Shown here piece by piece: positions 38,464 to 48,215 of a stretch of DNA of 64,000 bases. The notes beneath the pieces are model-generated. The model was not told where the DNA came from and searched no databases. It saw nothing but the letters and a program-made list of their open reading frames with translations. Position 1 is the stretch's first letter, and every line of letters begins with the position of its first letter. Origin of the DNA: Spirochaetota bacterium (GTDB lineage Bacteria; Spirochaetota; UBA4802; JAFGDQ01); NCBI GenBank assembly GCA_034190085.1, contig JAXHTS010000012.1, positions 42,149 through 106,148 on the forward strand, read 5' to 3'. A program made the position numbers and the translations under genes.

Positions 38464-39858
38464 CTATTTTCCATTGCATATTATATTATTAAAATATACG
38501 AAAAAAATATTACTGCCGCATGCGGCCACTGCAATATCTAATTTACCATCACCATCAATATCTCCTAATCCAACAGCATGATTCCATTTTAGATACTGAT
38601 CTGATTTATCAATAATATGAACTTTCCAGTTTTTGTTAAATGTTTTACCATCATTTTCAAACCATACTAATTGGTTTTTACTTTCATCAGCTACTATTAT
38701 ATCCAAATCTTTATCACCATCAAGATCACCTGCATCTATTTCCCTTAAATTTTCACAACTTCTATAATTATGATTATTTATTTTATATTTTCTCCATTCT
38801 CCTTTTACGTTATGAGGTAAAGGATTTCTTATTATATAGATATCCCCTTGATGATTACCAGTTATAATATCCATATTTCCATCCTTATCAATATCCTCAA
38901 TTTCAAATATACTCACACCATGTCCAACAGGAAAGTTAGCAATGATTCTATCATTCCAATTATTCTGAACAGTTGGATCATTTGAATAGCTATATAGATG
39001 TAATTTCCCACCATTTTTTGAATCATCTTCTGAAGCAATTATATTTTGACGTCCATCTTTATTAAGATCAGCAACTCTTGCATTAAAACATCTTATACAA
39101 TTTAAATCTATCCATGTCATTGACCATTTGTTTGAATCTTTATTATTCTTTAACCATCCCAGACTATTATCAGTTTTTGTTGAAAATACAACATCCTGGT
39201 TGTTATCTCCATCAATATCACCAACTTCAACATGATAAGTTCTATGAGAATCATTCTGATAAATAACATGCTTTTTCCATTCTGATACTTTTGTTATGTT
39301 TTCTGGAGCCTCAAACCATACAATATCATAGCTTTTATAATCTCCAGCTACTATCAGGTCTTTCCTATTGTCTTCATTCATATCTGTTATTGCAGTATAA
39401 TGTGCAGCGCCTAAAAAACCTCCAACAATCTTTACCCTGAACATATTCTTAAAAAACTTAATTATTGGTTTTAATGGAATTCCACCAGATACGGATTGGT
39501 CTATAACATAGCGTGTCCAGTTTTTGGGACTACGTGGATTTTCACTATATTTGTAAATCAGAAGTGAATCTGATCTATATGAATTAGCGATGAGTTCCAG
39601 TTGACCGTCATTGTCCAGGTCATATGGAACAATATTATGAGCGCCATCAGTATAAAGAACATCAGAATCAATAATTACTCCCTCCCATTCCTCCTTTTGA
39701 AAAACTGAAGGAGGCATATTTTCACAGGGAGTATTATAACCATATTTCTCTTTTAAGTTATTGATTACTTTATAAGATTTATAGTATGCCCATATTGAAT
39801 AAATGAATAATATTAAAATTGTTAATGAGATTATAATACTAATCTTTTTCTTATTCAT
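38464..39858 (-). CDS. Membrane-anchored FG-GAP/VCBS-repeat protein
   Basis: One N-terminal hydrophobic segment (IIISLTILILFIYSIWAYY) precedes about 400 residues of repeated calcium-loop units, such as DLDNDGQLELIANSY, DMNEDNRKDLIVAGDY, DIDGDNNQDVVFSTK, DLNKDGRQNIIASED, DIDKDGNMDIITGN, DLDGDKDLDIIVAD and DIDGDGKLDIAVAA. Seven units fit a seven-bladed integrin-like propeller, each with a Dx[DN]xDG Ca-binding loop. It would face the periplasm or the surface. Related proteins in polysaccharide loci bind glycans or help secretion; the role here is not established. Confidence 0.85.
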   Translation of the reverse strand: MNKKKISIIISLTILILFIYSIWAYYKSYKVINNLKEKYGYNTPCENMPPSVFQKEEWEGVIIDSDVLYTDGAHNIVPYDLDNDGQLELIANSYRSDSLLIYKYSENPRSPKNWTRYVIDQSVSGGIPLKPIIKFFKNMFRVKIVGGFLGAAHYTAITDMNEDNRKDLIVAGDYKSYDIVWFEAPENITKVSEWKKHVIYQNDSHRTYHVEVGDIDGDNNQDVVFSTKTDNSLGWLKNNKDSNKWSMTWIDLNCIRCFNARVADLNKDGRQNIIASEDDSKNGGKLHLYSYSNDPTVQNNWNDRIIANFPVGHGVSIFEIEDIDKDGNMDIITGNHQGDIYIIRNPLPHNVKGEWRKYKINNHNYRSCENLREIDAGDLDGDKDLDIIVADESKNQLVWFENDGKTFNKNWKVHIIDKSDQYLKWNHAVGLGDIDGDGKLDIAVAACGSNIFFVYFNNIICNGK

Positions 39859-39934
39859 ACTTAATATATACTTCCCAATAGGTTGTATAATTAAAAATTG
39901 GAAATTGGGGAATTAATATCCATATCAATAGCTA

Positions 39935-41419
39935 TTATGTATCGCTTCCTAATCGTAAGAAAAACTTATAAAAAATATTCTTAACATTTTCCTTTTCTTC
40001 AGGCTGAATTTCTTTAAATAAAAAAAGAAATAAGCCATAGGTTATAATTCCAAGTAGAACACTAATAATTATGTTTAAAGTATTTCTAGGTAAATATATA
40101 TTACTTAGATAATAAATGCATACTCCCATTATTGCTGATATCAATGAAATTCTTACTAAAGATCTAAAAGGAAATTTCCATACAAAAATTCTACGTGATC
40201 TTATTACTATTACAAATAATAAAAAAACATAAGAAATTAGGGTAGTTAATGCAGCAGCTACATATCCAAACTTTGGTATAAATAATATATTAAGAAATAA
40301 ATTAAACGCTCCTGATATCCCAATGGCAAATGTTATATAACCTGTTTTTTTATGAAACAAAAAGCCAGCATGAAAGATATTTTGAAGACCCAAAAAAAAA
40401 ATTCCTAATGTTATAAAAGGAATAATCTTATACCCTTCGAGATATTCTTTTCCTACCATAATACTAAAAAGGGGTTTAGCAAGAACGATAAAACCAAACA
40501 CAGCTGGAATGCAAATCATTAAATAATAACGAGTAATTTGTTCTCGAAATTCCTTGCTCTTTTCTTCTCCTTCATTTTCCCAAATACGATTCGATATAGG
40601 TGAAGAGGCTACCATAAATAACGAAATAATGAGCATTATACTTCTATTGGTAATATTATAGCTTGTGGCATATATTCCGACCTCATGAGCCCCTCGAATA
40701 AATTCTAAGACATATCTATCTGACAGGCTTAATATCCAGGCAGCCATATTCCCTAAAACTAAAGGGGAACTATACCTTGCCATTTTTTTTATTAATGATA
40801 AATCAATTTGAGCTGTAGTTGTGTAAAATTTTTTTATTGATATATTCCATTGTAATGGTAATACTATTACAATGGAAAGGATCATCCCATAGAATAAACC
40901 CTCAATATTTGTTTTAAATATAAATATAAACAATAACCCAAGGCTCAAACTCATTATACTTCGCCAGACAGAAAATCCACTAAACCAAATAATTTTTCTT
41001 TGTGCGCTTAAGATAGATAAGAAAACATTATAAATGCTACAGACAGCAAAAAAACCTGCACCTGCTAATAAAAGGAAATATAGTTGTAAAGGGATATAGG
41101 TCTTAATAAAGAGTATGAAAATAACAAAAATGACAGTTAGTGAGAATGTAGAAATAATTGCAGACCAAAAAATATTCCAAAGAAATTGATTTACTTTATT
41201 TTCTCTTTCAAAGGCAGGATAGAATCTAATAGTTGACATTGATATCCAACCCGTTACTGTAATAAATATTGATATAGTAGTTATTGCTAAACTATAATAA
41301 CCATATTCTTTAGGAGGGAATAATCTTGTTATTATAGGGATGCTAATAAATCCAACAATTCCAGGAACAATTCGAGCAGGTATATATTTTATTGCGTCAT
41401 TAATAAAATCTTTTATCAT
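39935..41419 (-). CDS. wzx: Wzx-type polysaccharide flippase
   Basis: A 494-residue protein of the MOP/MATE superfamily with about 12-14 membrane segments. The N-terminus (YIPARIVPGIVGFISIPIIT, LFPPKEYGYYSL) is the usual Wzx start, with a second half that repeats the fold (YSSPLVLGNMAAWILSLSDR, YVLEFIRGAHEVGIYATSYN). Wzx moves undecaprenyl-linked repeat units across the inner membrane. Its stop is eight bases from the start region of the PaaK-like gene upstream, so they are co-transcribed. Confidence 0.9.
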   Translation of the reverse strand: MIKDFINDAIKYIPARIVPGIVGFISIPIITRLFPPKEYGYYSLAITTISIFITVTGWISMSTIRFYPAFERENKVNQFLWNIFWSAIISTFSLTVIFVIFILFIKTYIPLQLYFLLLAGAGFFAVCSIYNVFLSILSAQRKIIWFSGFSVWRSIMSLSLGLLFIFIFKTNIEGLFYGMILSIVIVLPLQWNISIKKFYTTTAQIDLSLIKKMARYSSPLVLGNMAAWILSLSDRYVLEFIRGAHEVGIYATSYNITNRSIMLIISLFMVASSPISNRIWENEGEEKSKEFREQITRYYLMICIPAVFGFIVLAKPLFSIMVGKEYLEGYKIIPFITLGIFFLGLQNIFHAGFLFHKKTGYITFAIGISGAFNLFLNILFIPKFGYVAAALTTLISYVFLLFVIVIRSRRIFVWKFPFRSLVRISLISAIMGVCIYYLSNIYLPRNTLNIIISVLLGIITYGLFLFLFKEIQPEEKENVKNIFYKFFLRLGSDT

Positions 41420-41426
41420 TATTTAA

Positions 41427-42812
41427 CTAAATTGAAATATCCCCAAATTTAATAGGTAATTTTTGAATAATATATTTATATTTCCCACCTTTAGTTCTAT
41501 GGATAGTATCAGTATATTCCAATTTTACTTCAATATTCCTAAGCTCTTTCTTTAAATTATTAATAATACTCATAGCATTATCCTGTGTAAATGATGGCGA
41601 AGGTATTATATATAAAATCGCTTTCCCTTTTGTATCTTGATAAAACTGAAATTGTTTAACATTCTTCATAATTGAAGAATATGGAATTATAATAATAGGT
41701 ATTAGATCACCAGTATTTGTAACTAAATACTCATTTTCTCGTCCTTCAATCGATTGCAATAAAGGATAGTTTCTTCCACATGGACACTTCTCATTACACC
41801 AAGAAGCAATATCTCCTACTTGGTATCTTATTAGCGGCATGGCATAATTGTTAAATCCTGTGCCAACAATTTTTCCCAGAGTGCCCTCAAGTTTAATGGG
41901 TAAACCATCAGAATCAATTATTTCTGTAATTCCGTATTCAGGAAATATATGATATTGACTATTTATTTCGCATTCAGTCCCAATAATTACTCTTTCCGTC
42001 TGGCCATAAAAAGAAAAGAGTCGACATTGAAGTGCATCCTCAATCCTTTTTTTCTGCCAGGGATAGAGCATTTCTGAACCACATATAACCAATTTTATTG
42101 AAGGGAATATTGGTATCTCCTTTCTCAAAACATAATTAGCTAGAATAATTAAATTTGAAGGAATACTTTTAAAAACCTTAGGTTGGAACTCCCGTATCAA
42201 ATTTACATAAATATGCAGATTATCTTCGTTCATGGAATTAGCAGATATATGCATTACTCGTTTTAACGGATCATATTCACATAACTTATTATTTAATTTT
42301 AGGTGTGTTAAATCGAGACGCTTTTCATTAAAACGATATCCAGCTATATTCCAAATTGTCCATATAAAACTTTCCTCTTTATGTATAGTCTTGCTTTTTT
42401 GCCAATAGAGAGTTAATGGACTAACAGTTGTCCCACTTGTTTTTTCTAGATATAAATCACTTTTATCCACATTAACGGCTAACAAATCATTAAAATTATC
42501 TCGAATTATCTCTTTTGTTAGAATTGGCAATTCATTGATATCTTGTTTTGATCTTATATCTTCTGGTTTTAAATATCTTTCATCAAATACTCTTCTATAA
42601 TATGGTACATGTTCATAGGAGTATTTCAATAACCTTTTCAATTCTTGTATTTGATATTCTTCTAACTGTTCTCTGCTCCACCATTGAGATTTCTGAAGGA
42701 AATAATAAGTATCCCAGAATACTTTACTATATCGATATCCTATTGGAATACAGCTGTATATATATTTTAGACCCTGTTTTATTGGGTAAGGTATTTTTAC
42801 ATAATTCTGCAT
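41427..42812 (-). CDS. PaaK/CapK-like adenylate-forming enzyme (1 of 3)
   Basis: Related to phenylacetate-CoA ligase, this 461-residue protein has the ATP loop KTSGTTVSPLTLYWQ, the FYGQTERVI motif, and PLIRYQVGDIASWC. A Cys cluster (CNEKCPCG) follows, as in PaaK-family proteins of capsule loci (CapK). Members activate a carboxylic acid as an acyl-AMP, then pass it to CoA or another acceptor. Substrates in polysaccharide loci are mostly unknown. Next to it lies a GNAT gene that could be the transferring partner. Two further PaaK-like genes occur at 46.8 and 50.4 kb, on the opposite strand. Confidence 0.85.
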   Translation of the reverse strand: MQNYVKIPYPIKQGLKYIYSCIPIGYRYSKVFWDTYYFLQKSQWWSREQLEEYQIQELKRLLKYSYEHVPYYRRVFDERYLKPEDIRSKQDINELPILTKEIIRDNFNDLLAVNVDKSDLYLEKTSGTTVSPLTLYWQKSKTIHKEESFIWTIWNIAGYRFNEKRLDLTHLKLNNKLCEYDPLKRVMHISANSMNEDNLHIYVNLIREFQPKVFKSIPSNLIILANYVLRKEIPIFPSIKLVICGSEMLYPWQKKRIEDALQCRLFSFYGQTERVIIGTECEINSQYHIFPEYGITEIIDSDGLPIKLEGTLGKIVGTGFNNYAMPLIRYQVGDIASWCNEKCPCGRNYPLLQSIEGRENEYLVTNTGDLIPIIIIPYSSIMKNVKQFQFYQDTKGKAILYIIPSPSFTQDNAMSIINNLKKELRNIEVKLEYTDTIHRTKGGKYKYIIQKLPIKFGDISI

Positions 42813-42816
42813 TCAC

Positions 42817-43566
42817 CTATGTCTCTTTTAAAATTGTAGAAAAAACATTCCAAAAATTTGAATCATTTATAAATATTTTCTTCTTCCTCTTCATATCCTC
42901 TTTTAATGATTCCACTATGTATATTTTAAGGCAAAATACCTTTATATATTTGACATGCTGATAATGTTTCCTGCCAGTTAAATTAGCAGTTCTGTTAGAG
43001 GCAATATTATCGGTTGATGTAACTGAAAATGCTTTTGTAGCAATTTTATTTTTTGATAAATAGTATGTTCTATATTGTCCACATTGATATGCAAGACGTT
43101 GTCCTCGATACTGTGAAGGCACATATGCTCCAGAATAGTATGCAATCGTAGGAGGTATGTACATTTTTTTTATTCCAAGCCATGGAATGCTAATATCTGA
43201 TAATTCTACCCAAAGATAACACATATTTGCGCCACTGTCTTTGTCTTTAACTAAAAATAAGATATGTCCCTTTCTTAATCTTTCTAATGCCTGCTCTTTT
43301 GTATGCCAAATATCTTTGTATTCCTCATCAATATCTTTTTCTGAAGCAATAATAAAATTCAGACTATTATTATTAGTTTGATTTGGAACAATATAATATT
43401 CACCCATGATTGTTTCTCTATAAATAAAAAAATCTGGTTTAAGCCTATAATAAATTCTTTTTGCAGTTGCACTAAATCCGTTATAATTATAATAATTTTT
43501 CATTTTTTTCACATACTCAACCAATATATCTTTATTATTTAATTTCATCCTTTTCGACTTTTGCAC
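42817..43566 (-). CDS. GNAT-like acyltransferase of the polysaccharide locus
   Basis: A 249-residue protein with GNAT-type features: a central beta strand and loop (YYSGAYVPSQYRGQRLAYQC) where Gln-Arg-Gly-Gln matches the acyl-CoA-binding Q/R-x-x-G-x-G/A motif in part, followed by FSVTSTDNIASNRTANLTGR, typical of the NxxS/A helix that ends the fold. It sits four bases upstream of a PaaK-like ligase, so the pair may activate and then transfer one acid. The catalytic acceptor is unknown. Confidence 0.7.
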   Translation of the reverse strand: MQKSKRMKLNNKDILVEYVKKMKNYYNYNGFSATAKRIYYRLKPDFFIYRETIMGEYYIVPNQTNNNSLNFIIASEKDIDEEYKDIWHTKEQALERLRKGHILFLVKDKDSGANMCYLWVELSDISIPWLGIKKMYIPPTIAYYSGAYVPSQYRGQRLAYQCGQYRTYYLSKNKIATKAFSVTSTDNIASNRTANLTGRKHYQHVKYIKVFCLKIYIVESLKEDMKRKKKIFINDSNFWNVFSTILKET

Positions 43567-43579
43567 TTCTATACCTATT

Positions 43580-45529
43580 TCACATTATTTTTCTGATGTA
43601 AGTATGAAAGGAATGTGTTTTCTCTATTATTTGTAGATTGACAGCCAAATATTCAGCTTTTATCTTTAAACCATATTCAGGGGAATAGTCATATTCCTTT
43701 TTTTCAAATTTATGTTCTTTGGTTTCAATTGAAATAATTTTCTCATTATTTATTTTGGTATATATGTAATTTTTGTCATAAAACAAATCAGGTGATAAAT
43801 GAAATAATAATGTTGCAGTAATAGATTTTTTAGAGAGAATACTATCTTTTATCAAACAATCACCTGATTGCTTATATAATATAATTGTCCTGTTATGTAC
43901 AACATCTGAATATTTTATTTCTCCGGTAAAGATTGATCTATCACTCATCTCTTCGAATTGAATGTTATTAATCGTTACTCCATCTGCTAGATAGAATAAA
44001 TCTCTTTCTAATAATTCACCTTGTTCATAACCATCAAATTTTATTGTATTGTGATATTCTGTAGAGCGAAATTTATTTCTCTCCTTAGGGAAAGGGGTAT
44101 ACACATAAGTACCTGGATCCACAATAACATCACGTCCATTGATTACTAATTCAAAACTTAACTTATCATTATGAGCATGTCCACCAATACCATTCTGACC
44201 ATTTGCGCCACATGATATAAAACAATAATCATTATTATGCCGAATAATATACCAACCTGAATTGTGAAAGGCCTTTGTTATGAGAGGTGTATTCGTAAAT
44301 GCAATGCTATCATATAATTCCTTACCTGTCATGCCAAAAACCCAGAATGCTTCCTCATCAAATTCAACAAAATCAGATAGTTTATATTCTAAATCCCTAT
44401 AAAAAATCGAAGCCAAGGTTAGCAAATATTTATGCTCCAATACAGGTCTTCTGCAAAATATGAGAAACCTCCCGCTATCATTATCACCAATTTGAGGAAT
44501 TGTACCATTGGGTTTTAGGCAGTACAAGGAAAATTCAAACATTTTCTTTAGTCTAACCTGATATTCAGCAGGGGATTCGATGCCTGCTCGTACAGCAAGC
44601 AGCTCTGAATAGAAATACAATTCTAACACAAGACGATGGTAAGTGGTGGATGCCTCGAAATTGCATCCATCCGGATAAACCTGTTTTTCTATCTCTTTAC
44701 ATAATTCACCTATTGCGAATTCTTGCCACAATTTACTTTCTTTAAAAAACGGACAATAAACAGTAATAAAAAATAATCCAACTATATCTGATAAGTAATG
44801 ATTACCTGTAAATTCTGAATAATATTCCAAATGATTGCGGATAAATTTTCCATGTTCATATATACTGAGATAAAACTTATTCAGGAAATCTTTCTCGAGT
44901 ATTCCTTTACTAATAAAATACTCCATCGATACTAGCCAATTTACCGCTCGTATGGCTATATCCATGGTGCATCGCCAGTTAACTCCAAAGCCAATCGGAT
45001 TATGTTTTATCCAGTCTGTAATCTGATTTTTAAACTCATCCACATATTTTCTATCTTTGGTCAAGACATATGCCTGACCCAGTGTATTCAAATGTTGGAA
45101 ACGCGACAACTCCCATGGAACCTTCACATCAACTCCCATTTTATGACCAAATCGAATGTTTCGGAAAAATATCTTAGGACTCCAAGAATAGTTGCTCTTA
45201 AAATCGATATGCCAGTTGATTGGTTTATAATCCTCACCTTCAAGGCTTAACTTTACAGGACCACTCCCTAAAAGATCAAATATATGTTCGCAGATCAAAT
45301 CTGCTTCAGCAATTTTTGTTTTCACCCTATCTGGAAACGATTTTCGATAATTCTCAGAAACCTCATTTAGGTCGTCCCCTCCATATATCAAATACCGCTT
45401 CTGAATGGGCAGTATTTCTAACTTTGGTCTAGAATACAAAAAAAGATAATAGAAATACTCCCATCTATAAAAGATAATACGAAATATCTTCCTAGGCGCA
45501 TTTATAAATAATTTATCCAGAATATTCAT
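43580..45529 (-). CDS. Heparinase II/III-type polysaccharide lyase family protein
   Basis: A 649-residue protein with the two-domain plan of PF16889/PF07940. The N-terminal helical toroid includes VKVPWELSRFQHLNTLGQAY, NPIGFGVNWRCTMDIAIRAV and EYYSEFTGNHYLSDIVGL, with the Asn-His-Tyr core. The C-terminal beta domain has CGANGQNGIGGHAHNDKLSF and DVIVDPGTYVYT, where the His-rich GGHAHND motif is a family hallmark. Such proteins often sit in capsule and exopolysaccharide loci beside CapK and GNAT genes. No signal peptide is clear, so it may work in the cytoplasm or be exported by another route. It heads the minus-strand run. Confidence 0.88.
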   Translation of the reverse strand: MNILDKLFINAPRKIFRIIFYRWEYFYYLFLYSRPKLEILPIQKRYLIYGGDDLNEVSENYRKSFPDRVKTKIAEADLICEHIFDLLGSGPVKLSLEGEDYKPINWHIDFKSNYSWSPKIFFRNIRFGHKMGVDVKVPWELSRFQHLNTLGQAYVLTKDRKYVDEFKNQITDWIKHNPIGFGVNWRCTMDIAIRAVNWLVSMEYFISKGILEKDFLNKFYLSIYEHGKFIRNHLEYYSEFTGNHYLSDIVGLFFITVYCPFFKESKLWQEFAIGELCKEIEKQVYPDGCNFEASTTYHRLVLELYFYSELLAVRAGIESPAEYQVRLKKMFEFSLYCLKPNGTIPQIGDNDSGRFLIFCRRPVLEHKYLLTLASIFYRDLEYKLSDFVEFDEEAFWVFGMTGKELYDSIAFTNTPLITKAFHNSGWYIIRHNNDYCFISCGANGQNGIGGHAHNDKLSFELVINGRDVIVDPGTYVYTPFPKERNKFRSTEYHNTIKFDGYEQGELLERDLFYLADGVTINNIQFEEMSDRSIFTGEIKYSDVVHNRTIILYKQSGDCLIKDSILSKKSITATLLFHLSPDLFYDKNYIYTKINNEKIISIETKEHKFEKKEYDYSPEYGLKIKAEYLAVNLQIIEKTHSFHTYIRKIM

Positions 45530-46764
45530 TTCTTTATTTCAAATATAGTATTTAACTCCTTGCTGTTTTCCTTTCCAATATTTATTTATTACCATTACGC
45601 CATTTGACATGAACAAAATAACGTCTGGCACCACTAAAATTTTAATGCTTAATATTGTTTTTTTTCTTATTATTTTGCTTCATCCTATGCTCTAATAAAT
45701 CACTGTCAAATGGTATTTCAGTAAACTTATTTTCCATTTCTTTGATAATATCTTAATATTCTTTTACTAAGAATTTACTCATTTTAATACGTATGATATA
45801 TTTATCAACTACTTGAAGTGAAAGATTGCTATTCGGAAAGCCGAATATCGATCCACAAACCGTTTCTGACAAATAATTCTTTTGTGGGTGAGCGACCTTC
45901 TCATATCATGCACAGTTCCTCGGCGTGGAATTATTTTGCCCGTCTCTTTTCATAACACAGTAGCGATTTGGAGACATTTGGCAAAGACATCTTTAATATT
46001 GCTTTAACGTCTACTTCTGCCTGCACACACTTCTGTTCTTTTGCTTCATTAAAAAGCCTCCACATAACCTTCTTCCTTAAAATCACTGAGCTTGATCCCT
46101 TTTTTAAAATCTGCGATGTCATCATCTGATACAATTGTCAATGCTACTGAAACCATTTTTGTATCCGATATCTTTTTACCACAAAAGGGCTTTCCGTCTT
46201 GACTTACTCCATACCTGAGCATCTGACCGATCTTTAAATAAACCTTTGCAGAATAATGCTCCTCTACAAGTTTTTCAACATCCTCGCAGAACCTTTCTAA
46301 CGCCAAATTACCAAGCGCAAAACCATATTCATATTTTACAAACTGAAACAAATCGGAGGCGCCAGATGACGCATTTTAATCAAAATGTTTACGTCATTTG
46401 AAGTAATTTATATTTATAAATAAAAACAGTATAACGACTGGACGGTCAACTATTATTGTATTATATTGTAAATATATATTGCAATTTGTATGTGAATTGA
46501 TAATATTAGCGCAATATCAACATGCCCAACAATCGTATTAAATCAATCTTCAATATGGGGATAGTTTGACCAGGCAATAAAAAATAATTATATTTAGAAT
46601 AGTTGAAGATCTAATTAGTAAATATTGCAATTTAGGTTAAATTTAACTGAAACCTTCACAAGTAACAATAGCATGAAGGATTACATCCATTCTTAATTAT
46701 GTCAAAATTGAGCAGAATCTTTAATTTTATAAATGAATAAAATGACAAATAGGGATGATAAAAA
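45530..46764. other. Decayed junction between opposing polysaccharide operons
   Basis: About 1.2 kb separates the minus-strand run from the plus-strand one. It holds the DUF1670-like relic (entry below) at 45840-46380 and otherwise stop-rich AT sequence. The two operons are divergently transcribed from here, so their promoters should be inside, but no strong boxes were seen. Confidence 0.4.
45840..46380 (-). pseudogene. DUF1670-like (transposon-associated) gene relic
   Basis: On the minus strand, FVKYEYGFALGNLALERFCE, then LTIVSDDDIADFKKGIKLSD, then after a frameshift near 46060 MWRLFNEAKEQKCVQAEVDV and AILKMSLPNVSKSLLCYEKR, and near 45900 PRRGTVHDMRRS. The order (YGFxxxxAxxxxxDVE, DIADxKKG, helix-turn-helix-like LLxxSxxTIxxxI, PRRGTVHD) matches what I recall of DUF1670 proteins carried by mobile elements. 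At least two frame breaks make it inactive. The family name is from memory of the pattern. Confidence 0.45.
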
Positions 46765-48111
46765 ATGCTAAACCTTTTATGGCATCTATCGATTGCTGTA
46801 ATGAAGGTCCATATCAACCAATGGTTCCCTCGTAAATGGCAGTTAAAAAAAGCTGAGAAAAGAGTGATTCAATCAATTCATTGTGCTTATGAGATGGTGC
46901 CATATTATCGCAAGAAATATGATGAAGCGGGTGTAGATATAAATTCTATATCCTCTTTGGAAGACCTTAAAAGAATTCCCTTTATCACAAAGGAGGAGAT
47001 TCTTGAGCAATATCCGGAAGGTATTGTTGCAATGGGGGTTGACTTAAAGAGGTGTCACTATTCTGCGACTACAGGGTCTACTGGAAGGTCATTGCCTTTC
47101 ATTTTCAACACAAGCACCTATGCCTTTTACCTTGCAACCAGCCTGCGAGTATATACCATGATAGGATACAGACCCTGGCACAAGATTGCCTATATAAAAT
47201 ACACTGCTGTTGAAAGAATGAATTTTGGGCCATTCTTCAGGGCAGTACATATCCCATCCATATTACCTGTAAAGGATCAAATCAGGAGAATAAGAAAGGA
47301 GAGGCCAGACCTACTAGAAGGATATGCCTCAATTATTCTGGAGATCGCTCGAACAGCTACACATGAAGAACTGAAAGATATTCGTCCAAAATTTATATCA
47401 GTCAATTCAGAGATGTCCACACAGGAAGAACGTGATTTCATCTCACAAATATTTGGTTGTCCCGTTTATGATGAATATTCTACTGAAGAAACATGGATGA
47501 TTGCATCTCAATGTCACAAAAAGAATTACCACATCTTTACTGATAATGTATGGGTAGAATTTTTAAATAGTAATGGGGACCAAGTAGCCCCAGGAGAGGC
47601 AGGCGAGATGGTTCTTACTACCTTGCAGAGTCCTGCAATGCCATTTATAAGATACAGGATTGGCGACATCGGACGCTCTAATATTGATGCATGTTCTTGT
47701 AGTATAGGATTCCCATTATTAAAAACCTTTGAGGGGCGAGCCGATGATTCATTCATATTGCCTAGCGGCAAGTCCATTACTGCACTCAAGCTCTTGAATG
47801 CATTTACTATGCACATTAATAAACACCTTCATTTAATAGAAGAGTTCAAGCTTATTCAACGAAAGAGGGATCATATTGTTATACAGCTTGTTATAGGCAA
47901 GGAATTTAATGAGGATAGGTTTCAGGAAATCGTGAATAAACTGCATGAAATCTTGGGCGAATCCGTTACTATTACTATTGAAATGGTTAATAGCATACCC
48001 ACAAATGGAAGCATAAAGCGTAAAGCGATAGAGTCGCACGTGAACGACCGAACATCGCTAACTCAACGACAGGCGAGTGGAGAAGTCAAATATATCTCTA
48101 CTCCTAAGTAG
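46765..48111 (+). CDS. PaaK-like adenylate-forming enzyme (2 of 3)
   Basis: A 448-residue relative of phenylacetate-CoA ligase. The ATP loop is YSATTGSTGRSLPFIFN, then VYDEYSTEETWMIASQCHKK and MPFIRYRIGDIGR, with a short Cys motif (CSCSIGFPLL). C-terminal residues after about 430 are low in similarity. It begins the plus-strand set (PaaK, Ntn hydrolase, PaaK, CapA, aminotransferase). A related gene at 50393 shares the same domain order and about the same length, so the two may be ancient duplicates with distinct substrates. Confidence 0.85.
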   Translation: MLNLLWHLSIAVMKVHINQWFPRKWQLKKAEKRVIQSIHCAYEMVPYYRKKYDEAGVDINSISSLEDLKRIPFITKEEILEQYPEGIVAMGVDLKRCHYSATTGSTGRSLPFIFNTSTYAFYLATSLRVYTMIGYRPWHKIAYIKYTAVERMNFGPFFRAVHIPSILPVKDQIRRIRKERPDLLEGYASIILEIARTATHEELKDIRPKFISVNSEMSTQEERDFISQIFGCPVYDEYSTEETWMIASQCHKKNYHIFTDNVWVEFLNSNGDQVAPGEAGEMVLTTLQSPAMPFIRYRIGDIGRSNIDACSCSIGFPLLKTFEGRADDSFILPSGKSITALKLLNAFTMHINKHLHLIEEFKLIQRKRDHIVIQLVIGKEFNEDRFQEIVNKLHEILGESVTITIEMVNSIPTNGSIKRKAIESHVNDRTSLTQRQASGEVKYISTPK

Positions 48112-48215
48112 GGTGTATGCTATTTGTAAACTTGAGTATTGATCCCCAATTGAATCTTCTTTCAATTATAGGGATTGAGGATTCAAATATAAAACAATAA
48201 TTATGGAGGAGTAAA

